NCBI RefSeq assembly: GCF_021130785.1
Contig: NC_060215.1
Location: forward strand, 68,638,501 to 68,702,500
Length of the DNA stretch: 64,000 bases
Source: Homalodisca vitripennis
Taxonomy: Eukaryota; Arthropoda; Insecta; Hemiptera; Cicadellidae
Reading direction: 5' to 3'
Shown: positions 1-12,892 of the stretch, one piece after another
How the letters are laid out: each line of letters begins with the position of its first letter
Position numbering within the stretch: position 1 is the stretch's first letter
Notes under the pieces: generated by a model
The model's database searches: none
What the model was told of the DNA's origin: nothing
The model's input: only the letters and a program-made list of their open reading frames with translations
Translations under genes and position numbers: made by a program

Positions 1-925
1 CTTCGATTTGAAATTTTAAAATGAGTTTCCAATTTGTGCTTTAAGTTTATTGGCTGAGCGTTAATTTACCATAGCTGTCTGCAGGATATCACAATAACGA
101 TTCGACCTATTTGCATAAAAAAGTCAGAGTTTGATGACGGGGTGCATGTCACGCTATGCGATTTGGCTAAACGTTAGCATAGGGGGATATCTTGAAAATT
201 AATTGAGTTACATAATTAAAATTTTGCTGTAACTCAGGGGGACTGGCAAATTTCTCTTCTGTCAGTTTGTATGTGTTTTTGGAGGATATTTCGAGCACCA
301 ATTAAGCCAAAAATATAACATTTTGCACGTAATCTTATTTCTACACAGAGCTAAGCAACATCATTAAATTTATATATATACCTATATCCATAGGATTTGA
401 ATGAGCGTTATTGAAGCCTCTAGAGCTGGAAAAGTTTTTTCTATCTGATTGTCTGTCTGTACGATATATCGAGAATTAAATTAACCACAGACTAGAAATT
501 TCGCTAGCAACTTCAACGAAGGCTACGCGTCATATCGTCTGGCGTACTTTTACCTTGTAATCCTGCTAAATTGTTCTACAGTACATGACAACTATCGAGT
601 AAATACTAACTTACAGTTATAAGGTACAAGTTATATTTATTTGATCAATATTACTGGCAAATACAATAAACTGCATATGCAGTTACAGAACAATTTTAGT
701 GATTTAAATTTTAAAATACAAAAGACTTACTTTTAAACTTTATTTAGATTAAGAAACAGAGATTGAAAAAATGTGTAAAAGGTGAAATGATATTGTATAT
801 GATATTAATTTCATATTGTTCTCCAGTTGGATACGGCTAGGCCAATGAGAGAACACCGCGGATGTCCATCAGAATTGGGGGGGAAGGGGAACTTTAAAAA
901 CCGCCAGCTCATAATTTTCGCCCTT
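1..925. other. AT-rich DNA, no gene seen
   Basis: No open frame of note on either strand. A short GC-richer patch around 835-925 contains a G run followed by a block that precedes the inverted copy of the gag-like 3' end at 926-982. It may be part of the same decayed retroelement, but I cannot classify it. Confidence 0.5.
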
Positions 926-982
926 CTTTTGGTTATTATCGTGAATTTAGTTGATTACAGTGCACCGTGTTTCTAAATTTTT
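926..982 (-). repeat. inverted copy of the 3' end of the gag-like unit
   Basis: These bases are an approximately 57-bp reverse-complement match, with few mismatches, to 2393-2449, which contains the stop codon and 3' flank of the gag/SAP-like ORF. It lies outside the 320-bp left arm, whereas its partner lies inside the right arm. The pair is therefore not part of one simple palindrome and more likely reflects a second, opposite-facing fragment of the same family. Confidence 0.7.
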
Positions 983-1041
983 GATGTAAGCACCAAATTT
1001 ACTGTACGTTATATTGAAATAGTCTTCCAGATCTGATATTA

Positions 1042-1361
1042 AATTAATTTTGTTGTCTTTTTTATAGAAAAAATTAAATTTATAGAAACTACAGAGCAAT
1101 CTGCATAACTGATTATTCATGAACACTAGAGCACAATAGAATCAAACAAGTTACATTTGGTTCAAACTTGCAAGAAAAGTGAATTAAAATTGAACTTTGT
1201 TAATAACTTTAATTGAAATTTGGAAATTTAGTAATTTATTAATATTTAATTGGAACTGTTTTAGTGTGAATTATTAATTGGAAATTAATTGAACATTAAT
1301 TATTGTTTGAGAGAGTTGTATCTGATTTGCAAAGACTTGAAAGTCAAGGTACAACTAGTGG
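1042..1361 (+). repeat. left arm of 320-bp inverted repeat
   Basis: Matches the reverse complement of 2455-2774 along its whole length. No further match was seen beyond 1042 on the outer side. Confidence 0.8.
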
Positions 1362-1921
1362 AAAGAGAAGTTTGATTTTTTTTTATTTTGTATTTTGAGT
1401 GAACTAAGATAAGAAGTGAACATTTTTATTTTAGTTGTTTCCAAGTAGTATTTGATTTTTATTTGAAAACTTTATTATTTTATTTCAGAAGAGAGCTCTG
1501 ATTTTTAGTTTAATATATTTGACTGAAATTTATATTTCTTGCCAAAGGACCTTTTAAAATTACCAAACGGTTTGTCAATTCTTTGTGGAAAATAGAGTGA
1601 TGAAAATTCTGAAACATTGAACTTTTTAATTTGCCAGTTTAAAATAAATCCATTATTTTAATTTGGAACTGTGATTTTTATTTAAAAGAAACCAGATAAT
1701 ATTTAATAGTTTAAAAATCTAGTAATAAATTTTATCGTCTTGGATGTCTGAATATTAATATCTACAATCCAAGTCATTATATTGACTGCGCCACTCTGCT
1801 GGTAATGCATCCAGTGAATTTTTAATAAACTTATACAAACTGTTATAGGGAAAACTTTGGCAAGAACTTGTGTTGTATACAATTAAGTAGTGATAGTTAA
1901 GTTAAATTTGTTTAACCAAAA

Positions 1922-2402
1922 ATGGCTCTCAAAGTGGACTTTTTAAGTAAGGACGAATTAATTTATGAACTGTGGTTCCGTGGTGTAGAAACTAGTACTG
2001 ATAACACTGTAGATAAACTTAGAAAATCGTTGAGGCAGGTAGTAGGTCTCAACATTGTTGGTAATAAGCTAAATTTATCTAGTAAATTAAGTGGCAATGA
2101 GGAATATATGCAATGTGCTGCTATGTATGAAGTGTTGGTTCTTCGAGGAGAAGGCAATTAAGGTCACTAATAATTTGGAAATTTTGTGGTGCCAGGTTAA
2201 AATCGCTCATTGGCTAAGGCGAATGAATAATTTAAAGGGTTTATTCAAGTTATCTGAAAACTTAATCAAAGAAATAGATAAAATGTCTGAGGGTTTAATA
2301 GCTCAGGAAGAGTCAATAAAATTGTTAGAGTTGGACGAACAATTATGCAGTGAAATAGAACGCCAACTATCAGAATCGAACCTGGAATCGGAAAAAATTT
2401 AG
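1922..2402 (+). pseudogene. broken gag/SAP-like ORF
   Basis: An ATG at 1922 opens a frame beginning MALKVDFLSKDELIYEL, followed by VDKLRKSLRQVV. This is a SAP-like two-helix start of the kind seen at the N-terminus of some insect LTR-retrotransposon gag-like proteins. It stops at 2161, but the same protein style (KVTNNLEILWCQVKIAHWLR, then leucine- and glutamate-rich helices) continues in another frame to a TAG at 2400-2402, so one frameshift near 2150 is likely. Total length would be about 160 residues, shorter than a complete gag; no zinc knuckle, protease or pol follows. The SAP/gag assignment is by style only and could be wrong. Confidence 0.5.
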
Positions 2403-2454
2403 AAACACGGCGCACTGTAATCAACTTAATTCACGATAATAAGCAAAAGTTGTA

Positions 2455-2774
2455 CCACTAGTTGTACCTTAACTTTCAAGTCTTTGCAAATCAGATACAA
2501 CTCTCTCAAACAATAATTAATTTTCAATTAATTTCCAATTAATAATTCACACTAAAACAGTTCCAATTAAATATTAATAAATTACTAAATTTCCAAATTT
2601 CAATTAAAGTTATTAACAAAGTTCAATTTTAATTCACTTTTCTTGCAAGTTTGAACCAAATGTAACTTGTTTGATTCTATTGTGCTCTAGTGTTCATGAA
2701 GAATCAGTTATGCAGATTGCTCTGTAGTTTCTATAAATTTAATTGTTCCTATAAAAAAGACAACAAAATTAATT
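2455..2774 (-). repeat. right arm of 320-bp inverted repeat
   Basis: Partner of 1042-1361. The two inner ends both read toward the palindrome centre through the block ccactagttgtacc or its complement. Confidence 0.8.
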
Positions 2775-2784
2775 ACATACAGCA

Positions 2785-3370
2785 TTGTTACCAGAGACAA
2801 GACGTTGATATCCTACATCAATCCAGAAACAAAACAGTAATTGATGCTGTAATGACACTCATCTTCACCAGATCTGAAAAAGTTTAACCAAACTCTGTAC
2901 ACACGTCGAAAATTGATGGCTATTATTTTTTGGAACATAAAGGATGTTCTTTTGGTAGATTTTATGGAACGTGGGTCAACAATTACAGCTGATGTGCGCT
3001 GCGAAATTTTCAACAAACTGAGACATGCGCGATCCAGAGCAAACAACACAGGAAACTGTCAGCTGGCGTAATCCTTCTTCACAATAGCGCATGTCCTTGC
3101 ACTACTGCCAAAACCAAGGAGAAAATTCAAGATTTTCGTTGGGAATTCTTTGCCCACCCACCGTACAGTCCTGAACTTGTACGTAGCGACTACTTCCTCT
3201 TCTTGCACTTAAAAACGTAGCTCGGTGGATAACGTTTTGAAACCGAAGAGGAACTGAAGAATGGCGTTACAACTTACAAGTGAACGGTGGTTATGTACAG
3301 AAGAGAAATAGGTTTGTAGCTAACTAAATGTATCAATAAAATGTGTTTCTTATAAATTTATTTTTTACTG
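2785..3370 (+). pseudogene. mariner transposase remnant
   Basis: The plus strand translates, with frame breaks, into the catalytic half of a mariner transposase. Visible pieces are RDKTLISYINPETKQ, VLLVDFMERGSTITADV, a degraded HDNA motif (HNSACPCTTAK), HPPYSPELVRSDYFLF and ETEEELKNGV. The second catalytic Asp has become Asn, and several stops are present, so it is dead. The N-terminal HTH part is missing because the fragment begins right after the 320-bp inverted arm. IS630-Tc1-mariner transposases cut and paste DNA at TA sites. Confidence 0.75.
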
Positions 3371-3508
3371 TGACCAAACCACCCTTTCTCATTCTCATTT
3401 CTTTATTGCCAAGAAAACAATCATTACATAATTGTACAGGCAGAGTCAAAAATACAATAAAATAATCATTAACTAATTATAGCATAAAATTCATCAACAC
3501 TATAAAAA

Positions 3509-6263
3509 CTATTGTCTGTTAACAATCTTTTTAATACAGCATTTAAAACTTTTCGATGGTAGATTTTTAAAGTATAATGGCAGATGATTATATAACTTAA
3601 TGGCAGTATATTTAAAGCTATTTTGTGTTGTACTGTAGGATACTAAATCATTTCTTAGTTCCTGCCTATTTCTAGTTTCATAACTGTGGTAATCACTATT
3701 AGATTTGAAAAGATGTATGTTCTGTTTCACATAAATAAGGCACTGATAAATGTAGATACATGGAATTGTCATAATTTGTAACTTAATAAATAAATTCTTA
3801 CAATGGGATCTAGTTGGAGCTTTACAAATCAATTGAACTGCCTGCTTTTGCAATACAAACAGACAATGAGAGTAAGAGCAGTTGGCCCAAAAGATGGCAC
3901 CATACATTAAAAAAGAATGTATATAACTATAATAAATTAGAAGAAGAACATCATTAGAAACAGTGTAATTTAATTTTCTTAACATAAAGATACCTCTAGT
4001 GATCCTGGGTAAAATATGATTAATGTGAGAGAACCATTTTAAATCAGATTGCAACAGAACACCAAGAAACTTAACAGACTGAATCTCTTTACATCTATTT
4101 AAAGACATTGCTAAATCTTGTGTCTTTTCTAAATTTTAAAGACAGACTATTAACATTGCACCAATCCGAGAGGTAAACCAATCTTAAAAATTAAAAATAT
4201 CAGTGATTTTGTCTTCACAAAGTAACATTTAGGCAAATATCATCAGCATACAAGTGACACTGTATTATCATCATCTAAAATAGCTGGCAGATCATTAATA
4301 TATTATGATAAACAAAAGTGGTCCTAAAATAGATCCTTGCGGAACACCATTAACAACATCCCTAAAACTAGATAACGACCCATTAAAAAACACACACTGA
4401 GTTCTATTACTAAGATAGGACTCAATGAAAGACAAAGACATCTGATCAAAACCCATATGTTTTAAGCTTAACCAACAGTGATTTATGCTGCACTGTGTCA
4501 CAAAGGCCTTTGAAAGGTCAAAGAACCTTGATTCCACACAAAGCCCCTTCTCCATGCCATCCAGACAAGCCTGAAGAAAGGCACGAACCGCATCCCAAGT
4601 GGTGCGATTCCTTCTAAAACCAAACTGCTTGGCTGAAAGCAAACAATTTCGTTCCAAGTAATTAATAATTTGTAGGCTTATTAACCTCTAAAAACCTTCA
4701 AAAAAACAGGTACAAGGGACACAGGTCGAAAACTATGATACTCATCCTTACTGCCCTTCTTATAAAACAGGAAATCACCTTACTTATCTTCAGTTTTATC
4801 AGGAAAATAACCTACATCTAAACATGAATTAATAACATTACATAAAACTTCAGAAATATAATAACTGCTTATCTTTAAGATTTTAGAATTGAGATAAAAG
4901 ACATCCTGACTATTACTGCTACTTAAAGAATTTATAGCTGAGAAAACATCTTCAACACTTACATGAGTAAACGAAAAACAGAAGTCACATTATTATAAAC
5001 ATTTGACAGATAAAAACTAACATTAAAAATACTATTTGGTATATTACTGACTAGATCATTAATACTGTTGATAAAATAATTGTTGAAAACCTGTAGCAGT
5101 TAAATTAATACTATTATTGGTATTGGCTTTAGCCTTACTATTGACAGAGAGGTTATCTTTGACAATGTTCCAAAGTTGTTTAGGTTTGTTGGAAGAGTTA
5201 GCCACCAATGAATTATTATAACTGAGTTTAGCTAATCTAATCTCCTTGCGGTAAATGTTTTTCAACCTTTTATATGCATCCAGGAAATATTGAGAATTTG
5301 TATCCTTACTTAAATAATAGTAATGTAGACAGGATTCCTTAAGAGCTATTATTAAATCAGGGAGAGTACCATTTATTAATTATTAGAATTTACACTAGAT
5401 CTTTTTTTGACAGTTTTAATTGGAAAAGTTAAGTTAACTACCCACATAAATAAATTAAAAAACAACAAAAACTTATCACTAGCAGCTGAATAGCTGTAAA
5501 CAGGTAAACCAGTTCATGGTATTTCAAATTTCTCAAAAAGGTAAGAGTTTCTTTATCTTGAACCAACCTAGTAAGAGACGTTGTCCTACCCTCCTCCGAA
5601 ACTGTAGACAGCTCCATGGAAGTTGACACCGCAAAATGATCAGACTCCACTGTAGGATCTACCTTTACCGTCCATCTATCAGGATGAACACTAGTGACAA
5701 TGTTGTCTATGCAGGTGCCCCTGTTGATGTTCCCAGGACGTGTAAATTGAATTATTCAACATGATATTCAACCCGTAACCTCCAACTAAGTTACTAAACG
5801 CCCACAGTGTTCCTGTCCTTGGTCTCGAGAAAGTTAATGTTAAAATCAGCACAGATGATCACTTCATGATTCACATGGGAAGCAGTTTTGCAATAGATCA
5901 TCAAATAACAATAAAAACCTGTCAATATCCGTGGTGTTAGGTACTCTGTATAAACAAACAACAAGAGCATTTAAAGTGTCCACATAAACAGCCGATATTT
6001 CAAAGAGCAATTCGACAGCTAACTTATTAATCCAAGGTACTTCATGAAAAGTTAGATTATTTTTAATAAATATAGCCGAACCACCATGTGAGTGGAATTG
6101 TCCTACAGAAAGAGGATGCCAGTACATAGTTAGGCAACTTAAAAAGAGATATCTCGTCCAAAGTGAGCCAATGCTTCCCGTTTATGCAAATTATATCACT
6201 ATTGTTTGTGTGACCAAGGGCCTCAACTGAGACCGACTTTTCCTCAGTCCATGACAGTTCCAA
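3509..6263 (-). pseudogene. LINE ORF2: endonuclease and reverse transcriptase (broken)
   Basis: An APE-type endonuclease is indicated by SDIICINGKHWLTLDE and HGGSAIFIKNNL. The RT shows LSAKQFGFRRNRTTWDAV, FFDLSKAF, GVPQGSILGPLLF, and a YADD active site encoded at 4239-4250 just beyond a frameshift. The C-terminal region (4108-3509, open for about 200 codons) shows VKFLGVLLQSDLKW and the typical late motif YHSYETRNR. Several frame breaks separate these blocks. The domains are in the order expected for CR1/jockey-like ORF2. Confidence 0.8.
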
Positions 6264-6425
6264 ACAATTAGGTTAAAACCTTCTTACAGTTGGCCTGGCT
6301 ATAGTGCAAACTTTGCTATTTACTACAGTTTGGGTTTTGCCTAAAAAAACCATACTCCCTTACCTTATTATTTTTTAGGCTTAGGCTGATTGTATTCACA
6401 TATTAGTGTTCCACTTGGCCAGAAC

Positions 6426-7433
6426 TCAGAATTTAAACACTTTTGAGGCTAACTCCAAAGGCAAACCAATTTTATATGATTTATAAGTATCATACTTTGT
6501 TTTCAACTCGACACACTCTGAATTGTTAACACCGGCTCCTTCCAAGTAGCTAACTAAATCTTCTTTTTGAACTTCAGGCGATAGACGAGATATAAATATC
6601 CAACTCCGTTTTCCAATAGCTTTTTTAGCTTGCATTACATTTGCCTCTTCACTCTTCTTCGTACCAATAATAGGCTTAACATTGGGCCTGGAGTTTCTCT
6701 TTTTTCTTGGAAGAGTAAAGTTCCCACTTATTTCTCACGTAAGGAAGGGAAAACTTCTTTATTTTTCTCGTAACCAGATCCCCCATAGATTTCTTCATCT
6801 TCAAATCCAAGAAAAACGTCTCCTTCAATTGAAACATTGCCATTTGACTTACTAGGACTAAACGACTTTTACAACCCTTAGGATTGGTGTTACTGTCATG
6901 ATTATTGTCATGATTAGAGTTGTTGGGCCTATTTCTCCCATCAGTTGCTGACTTCATTGACTCTTTAACTCTTGATCTCGTTAAAGGTCGATTAACGTCC
7001 TTTGCCGACTGTTCTTGTGAAGGAACGGTTAGGCCTATTGATGCTGGAACACTCGTTGATTTTTTTGGTGATACCATCCCCACTTTCCAATATAGTGTTT
7101 AACTTTTTATTAATATGTACATTATCATCCATCACCGATTTAACAAGTCCAATAGTTTTTCCTACCATGTCATGAATATTGAAATAATCATCAGCAGAAA
7201 TCACATGGTTTCTCATCTTTTCTAACCTATCTTTGCAACCGGTACATATCCACTGGAACATATTTACTCACTGACTTAATCATTTCAAAATCATTTGCTG
7301 AAACATTAACACATGACATATGAAAAAATTTCTTGCATATTCCACCACATAAAAACTTTAAATCAGTCCCTAAAACTGATTTATCACAAGCACCGCAATA
7401 GGTAACGTCCGTATTATCCGCCATCTTGATCAT
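6426..7433 (-). pseudogene. LINE ORF1 with PHD finger (broken)
   Basis: The first frame begins MADNTDVTYCGACDKSV and continues through LCGGICKKFFHMSC; the next frame supplies VDWICTGCKDRLEKMR-like residues near 7260-7215. Together these give the Cys/His spacing of a PHD finger. After a low-complexity Asn/His-rich linker near 6900, a block SWIFISRLSPEVQKEDLVSY resembles the RRM-like part of LINE ORF1 proteins. At least three frames are needed to read it through, so it is a pseudogene. ORF1 proteins bind element RNA and aid target-primed reverse transcription. Confidence 0.65.
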
Positions 7434-10400
7434 TCCAACTTACTTTATCAATATGCCTCATAATTGGCATAACTGCAAAATCAGCATATTGCAGACCTGT
7501 GTGCATGAATGATTTTGTGTCTGTATGTGACACAGCAGGTAATTAAGAGTAGATGTATATGATTAGGTTAGAATTTTAAGAGTATTAAAATTGAATTTGC
7601 AATACTATACAGTATTTTCCAAATATAATGCAATATAATCATTATTATTTTCAGTGATATAACTAAGGGAGGGATGAGGGGGATAGAACCCCCGCCAAAG
7701 TCCTAAAAATTGTTTAAATACTCGTATATGTATAACAGCAGTTCAACTTGTTTGAAATGCAACAGTTAAATGTTTTACTTTGAATTAGGCCTATGTAATT
7801 TATATAAATTTAGATTCATTGAGATTTATTCCATAATCACTGGTGTCGTGTGATCTTCAATCATATTCATCCCCTTCCCCAAAGCCAAGCTAGGCAATTG
7901 ATTATTTTTATTGTACAAAATATTCTTCACTGTTACTTATAATATTTCTACTGATTTAAGCAACACGGTAAGATTGTCATTAAGACCGCACTACATTATA
8001 GAATAGGAACAACATATTTATAGTTTTATTTTATATCAAAACACTGTATACGTACATATACATATTTTACACCTCCTGAGTGTTATTCATCTACTACTCA
8101 CTTTTTTTAGAACATCTTTAAGACTTTATAAAGAATTTCGTACACTTATCTACTATATAATGCAAAATAAAACTCAAGCCTTTTTAAAATAAAAGTGTTT
8201 TTGAAAATCAGTCAGTGTAGAATTTATTAGAGCTTAGCCAATAAGTTCATCATACATAAATAAAGGCAAAAAACAAACTTTGTAGTAATAAAAACCCCTA
8301 TACTCAAACAATTTTTCAAGAGATAATTTATTTTGTCTCTTGAATTTGACCCATCTGCACTAAAAGTGCATCTAATTTATCGATAGAATAAAGACTGCAG
8401 CCTTAAATGAAAGAACACATTGATTGATATAAGACAGGAAAGAATAATCTGACTGACACATTATACTTAAAATAACAATGTATTTGAAAATATATCATTT
8501 TTATCTATACATTATTAGATACATCTTAAAAACTAAATAAATATAACTTTAACTATGCTTACAATTTTATTGTAATATTATACATTTGTAACACTAAAAC
8601 GCGTTATAAATACGTACTTAATATGTTTCAAAATTGTAATGAACAGTAACATTTCAATTTATATTCTAACGTGAATTAAGTACTTAAAATTCTTCATAAG
8701 CAATCACATATGATTTATAGAAATAGGCATAATTGTAGGTGTTAGGTGAAAAAATCACGTTTTCCTGAAAACAAAATTAAATTTTCTCATAAGTTAAATG
8801 TATTTTTAGTTTCGTTTAGTTTTCCAAACAGGTTTTTAAACAAAGTATTTGTTTGGTAATAGATGATAGTTCGGAAGAACAGTAATATTTATACAGTTAG
8901 TTCCCAGATTTGGTGTTAGAATTGGCTTCTTAGCACTACTAACTTCGCCTGCTAAAGTTGATTTCCTTTACCTTTAATTTTTTTAAATTAGATTTTGAAT
9001 ATAATAAACACTTTGTGAAATGTGTACTGATAATACATATTTCGATTTTCCACTTAACTTCAAGTCATAAATTACCCATAACCCATGTTTTATTCTATTT
9101 AATTTATCACATGTCTGTATTTCTTTTATTTAACAATTGTTAAATTATGCAGTTCCAGAGTTGTAATATTAGATGAATGTTTATTTTCTTAGGCTCAATA
9201 CAAAAATAAAAAAAAATTTATCTGCTCTGCAAAAAAATAATTTGTCTGCATTTATAGTACCCGTATAATTATGTTATGACAAATTTTACGGTAATAAGAA
9301 ATCAAAGTCTAGGAATAGTACTTAAAATGTCCGACTGTAATAAGTCAGAAAGTTCAGTTACTTTAAGCAGATGATAATATTGGACAAAATCCATTTTCAG
9401 GTCAATTACACTTATAGCAATATTGGATGCACAACAAAATATCACAATATTATTACCGGTCACAACACCCTTTGAAGTGATTTTAAAACCACACATACAT
9501 AGTAGTTTTGTCAAAATTATGGTTGTTCATCTTTCTGTTGTAATGGATCATAACTATATTACAATAAAATGGTTGTTATATAAATTTAAAAAGAAAGAAC
9601 TTATTAGAGGATCCAAGTATCCTGGATCATACAATCTAAAACATGGTTACTGCAATCATTATCATGAGATACATCAACATCACTATAAAGAGCCATCATC
9701 AGTCTGTTTCAGTTACACATTTCCCAACTGAAGATGCCAAATATCTCAAGTTAGTGAATGTGCTAGCAATGTTTGGATATAGTGTGAACCAGGGAAACTT
9801 GAAGATATTCTTGACACTGCCTATGTATAAGCCTAAGAATTTGTGTTATAGAATTTATAGGATTCAGTCAGTCAATGAATAAAGGTATAATATCAGCACA
9901 TCCACCCTATTAAACATCCTACATGGTAACAATAAGTGTTAAAGATTAATCCCAAATGTCTAAATTGTTTTTGAAAAATTGAATAATATGCTTAAAGGTA
10001 GTTTTCAAAATTATAGAACATAGAAATTTTGCTACGCTTTTAAAATAAAATTTTACAGTTAAAACTCTTCATCTAAAATTATTACTTTAGATTTGTTATT
10101 TATAACTACAGACAAATGATAAATAAAAAGGAATTTCAAAAAAGCTAACAGGTAATATGTTACTTAAAATTGGTAATAGAGTTAGAACATGTATACCATG
10201 CATATTTTTAAACAATCACCCAGTATATTTTTTTGCCAAAGTTTAGAAAAAAAAAATTAAAGAGTGCACAGTAAGTCGGCAACTTACAGCTGTGTGAATA
10301 TAAAGTAGTACAAATAATGTGATTAATCAGATAATGAAACCCAAACACACCTTACCAATGCAACAAATTTGCTACAGTACTACTGAGAAATTGTTCAGCT

Positions 10401-12385
10401 GCCAGTTCTATTGGTACAGGGACCATCTTGCAAATAAGAAATATATACTGAATATTGTTAGTTCAGAAATTATTTTACAGTTACTATTCATATATTGAGA
10501 TTTATAAGAATGTTATTTTTATAGTATTTTAATTTAATAGATATTTTGAAAACCTGAATACATTTATTTACTTGTAATAATTACTTTTATTAGCCCACAC
10601 AAAATAACTGTGTTGTCTTATTTATATTTATACCCAAGATTTTGATGATTATTTAAACATTAAAATACTTATAATTATTATAAAAATTACAAGCACCATC
10701 AACAGTTTACTCCCTTTAGCTAAAAACTAAATAGACTTTACGAAACCCAGCACAGATAGTTTTATTTGTAATTCTTTGTTTTTGTTTTGTAAAAGACGTA
10801 TAATCATATAAAAATGTTCAACTCTATCCCAGCCTTCTTGAGGTAGACCTGAAATAAATTATTCAGGTGCATGTTAAAATTATCTCATTGACTAATCATT
10901 TTACAATTTCCATGAATTTGTTAGCAATCAGATATAATATTATAGTTTTTTTTTTTAAATAGTAGTGTAAATAAGTGATATCATTTAGATACGTGAATTT
11001 GTTATATGTGTATAAATCAGAATATATCAGAACCTAATTAATTAGAGTAATAATTATAAATGGACTATTGCTAATGCAAGAAACTGTTTTGTGGAAATAA
11101 AGATATTTTCTTTGCCTACAACATATGATTATCTTCACTATAAAAATGTGAAACCTTAAAGGCAGAATGGCATACTCTGATATTTGTTTGGAACTAAATG
11201 ATTTGCCACATGAATTAAATTGCTTCTCGTTTATTTTATTCGTGCATGTATAAAACCTCTTCTAACTTTTCATATAATCAGTGAATCCTATGTTGAATTT
11301 GTACAGCTCCATTTAACACTTAATGCAAGTACTGTATAAACAATTACTTTAAGGGCTAATACTTGTAGTAACTTTTATTACTGTACTGTACTTTTAGTAA
11401 ATTACCAATTACTGATTATGTACTAGCCATGAAATTAAATTAATTTGTGACATAAAAACTTATTTAGAATAATAGTGGACTAAATTTATAAAATGGCATT
11501 TATTTTTGGACAAGGCCAACACCTTTATTGTTTAAACATAAATTTATCTACAAGGAATTTCATCTTATTAAGCCAAATGGCTTTAAAAATGTTTAAATAT
11601 TGGATGGATTTAAAATTAACAACAAAGTTCTCAAATTATATTTGCTATCATTAAGGACAGAGTCAGTTTTTAGACGCTACAATAAGTGGAGGGTAAAATG
11701 GAGCTAAACTCAACATTCACATTGAATCCACCATAGTTATGTTATGTGTACTAAAACACAGTTTAAAATAGAGAAAATGTTTTAGGAATATATATTACAT
11801 ATGCAAAATCAAACTTCCCTAACATTAAGTCGTCTATGAGAGCTATAGCACTGGCCATAGGACACCATCACACAACCACACATAAGAATGTCAAAACACA
11901 CAGATACCATATATAAGGATGGATAAACAGATGAATACTAAAACAAAGGATTGACTTATGGACGGAAATCTCACATAAGGCTGGACGTTTTATAGACCCT
12001 ATTTATTGACTACAGATACTCCTAAATATTCTTAAAAAAAAAGGTTTTATTTCTGACAAATGTAGGCCACTGATGTGGAGCAAAGTATGCTGCCATGATA
12101 ATAAAGTTTGAAAACATGACAGTGTTCTAAATGAATAATCACCTTACAAAGCTAATTAATCAAAATATTGTAATAGTTTAAGTGCACTTTTAAATGCATT
12201 TTCACAATTACAATCAGGGTGTCAAATAACTCTCTAGTAATGTTTTGGGAATTTGTTGTGCGTGTGAAGACAAATACAAAATTTCATATAAACATAGGTA
12301 ACAAATGCTTAGTTTACCGTATGTCTAACTGAATGTGTATTTTATTTTTTATTTCAGAAACCAATAAAAATTTTAATTTAGCACT
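7434..12385. other. intergenic AT-rich DNA, no gene or clear repeat
   Basis: Only short chance ORFs on both strands, none with recognisable motifs. Short homopolymer runs occur. I see no tRNA-like or rRNA-like sequence and no terminal inverted repeats that I can defend. Confidence 0.5.
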
Positions 12386-12892
12386 ATTACTGTTCTTGTA
12401 GTCTCAAATGAAGAGAAAAATTAATACTATATTATTATATCGTGTTTCAAGGTGGTGGGATAGTTGAAGTTTTTACAGCTTAATAAATAACAACTAATAC
12501 AATTATGAAAGTTTGTAAAGAATAATAAAAGTTACTAAATTTTGACACAAACATCTTGACACTTAGATCATACAAATCAGTGAGTAAATAAAGTAGATAT
12601 AAGTTTTGAGCTGTTGTAATGGACAGCTAAACGTTCATATTTTACTTTTACTTGTACATTACAACAGTTAAAAACTTACATTTACATTATTTACTGACCG
12701 ATTTTCATGATCTAGGTGTAAAAATGTTTGTATTTAAATTAGGAACTTTTATTATTCTTTACAAACTTTCATAATCTTATTTAGTTGTTATGATATTAAG
12801 TTTTAAAAACTTCAACCATCCACCACCTTTAAACATGATATAATAATATAGTATTCAATTTTCTCTTCATTTAAGACAGTAAGAACAGTAAT
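12386..12892. repeat. long hairpin: 236-bp inverted arms around a 35-bp loop
   Basis: The left arm 12386-12621 and right arm 12657-12892 are reverse complements over their full 236 bp with roughly 85% identity by eye. The inner ends read ctgttgtaatg / cattacaacag and the outer ends attactgttctt / aagaacagtaat. The 35-bp loop is unique sequence. No coding frame is present. Such fold-backs are typical of MITEs or foldback elements, and a transcript through it would form a long imperfect duplex. No clear target-site duplication is visible. Confidence 0.85.

Larger units (their letters stand above)
1042..2774 (+). mobile_element. 1.73-kb unit with 320-bp inverted arms and a gag-like ORF
   Basis: The left arm 1042-1361 and right arm 2455-2774 are reverse complements of one another over 320 bp each, with a few substitutions. 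They share, for example, the inner block ggtacaactagtgg and the outer block gacaacaaaattaatt. Between them lie an AT-rich leader and a short broken ORF starting at 1922. The inverted arms recall a foldback or TIR element. The leader-plus-gag order instead recalls the 5' part of an LTR retrotransposon that suffered an inverted rearrangement. A mariner remnant begins almost directly after the right arm. I cannot assign a named family. Confidence 0.65.
3384..7433 (-). mobile_element. nearly full-length decayed CR1/jockey-like LINE
   Basis: The minus strand carries, in order, the parts of a non-LTR retrotransposon. ORF1 has a PHD-type finger (about 7430-7200), a coiled region and an RRM-like block (6635-6426). 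ORF2 has an endonuclease (about 6260-5440), a reverse transcriptase (4657-4230) and a C-terminal domain (4108-3509). The 3' end has AATAAA (3402-3407 complement) and a short ATGAGA-type repeat tail. Many frameshifts and stops show it is inactive. A PHD finger in ORF1 is known from CR1-like and related clades, hence the tentative assignment. It inserted beside or into the mariner remnant at 2785-3370. Confidence 0.8.
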
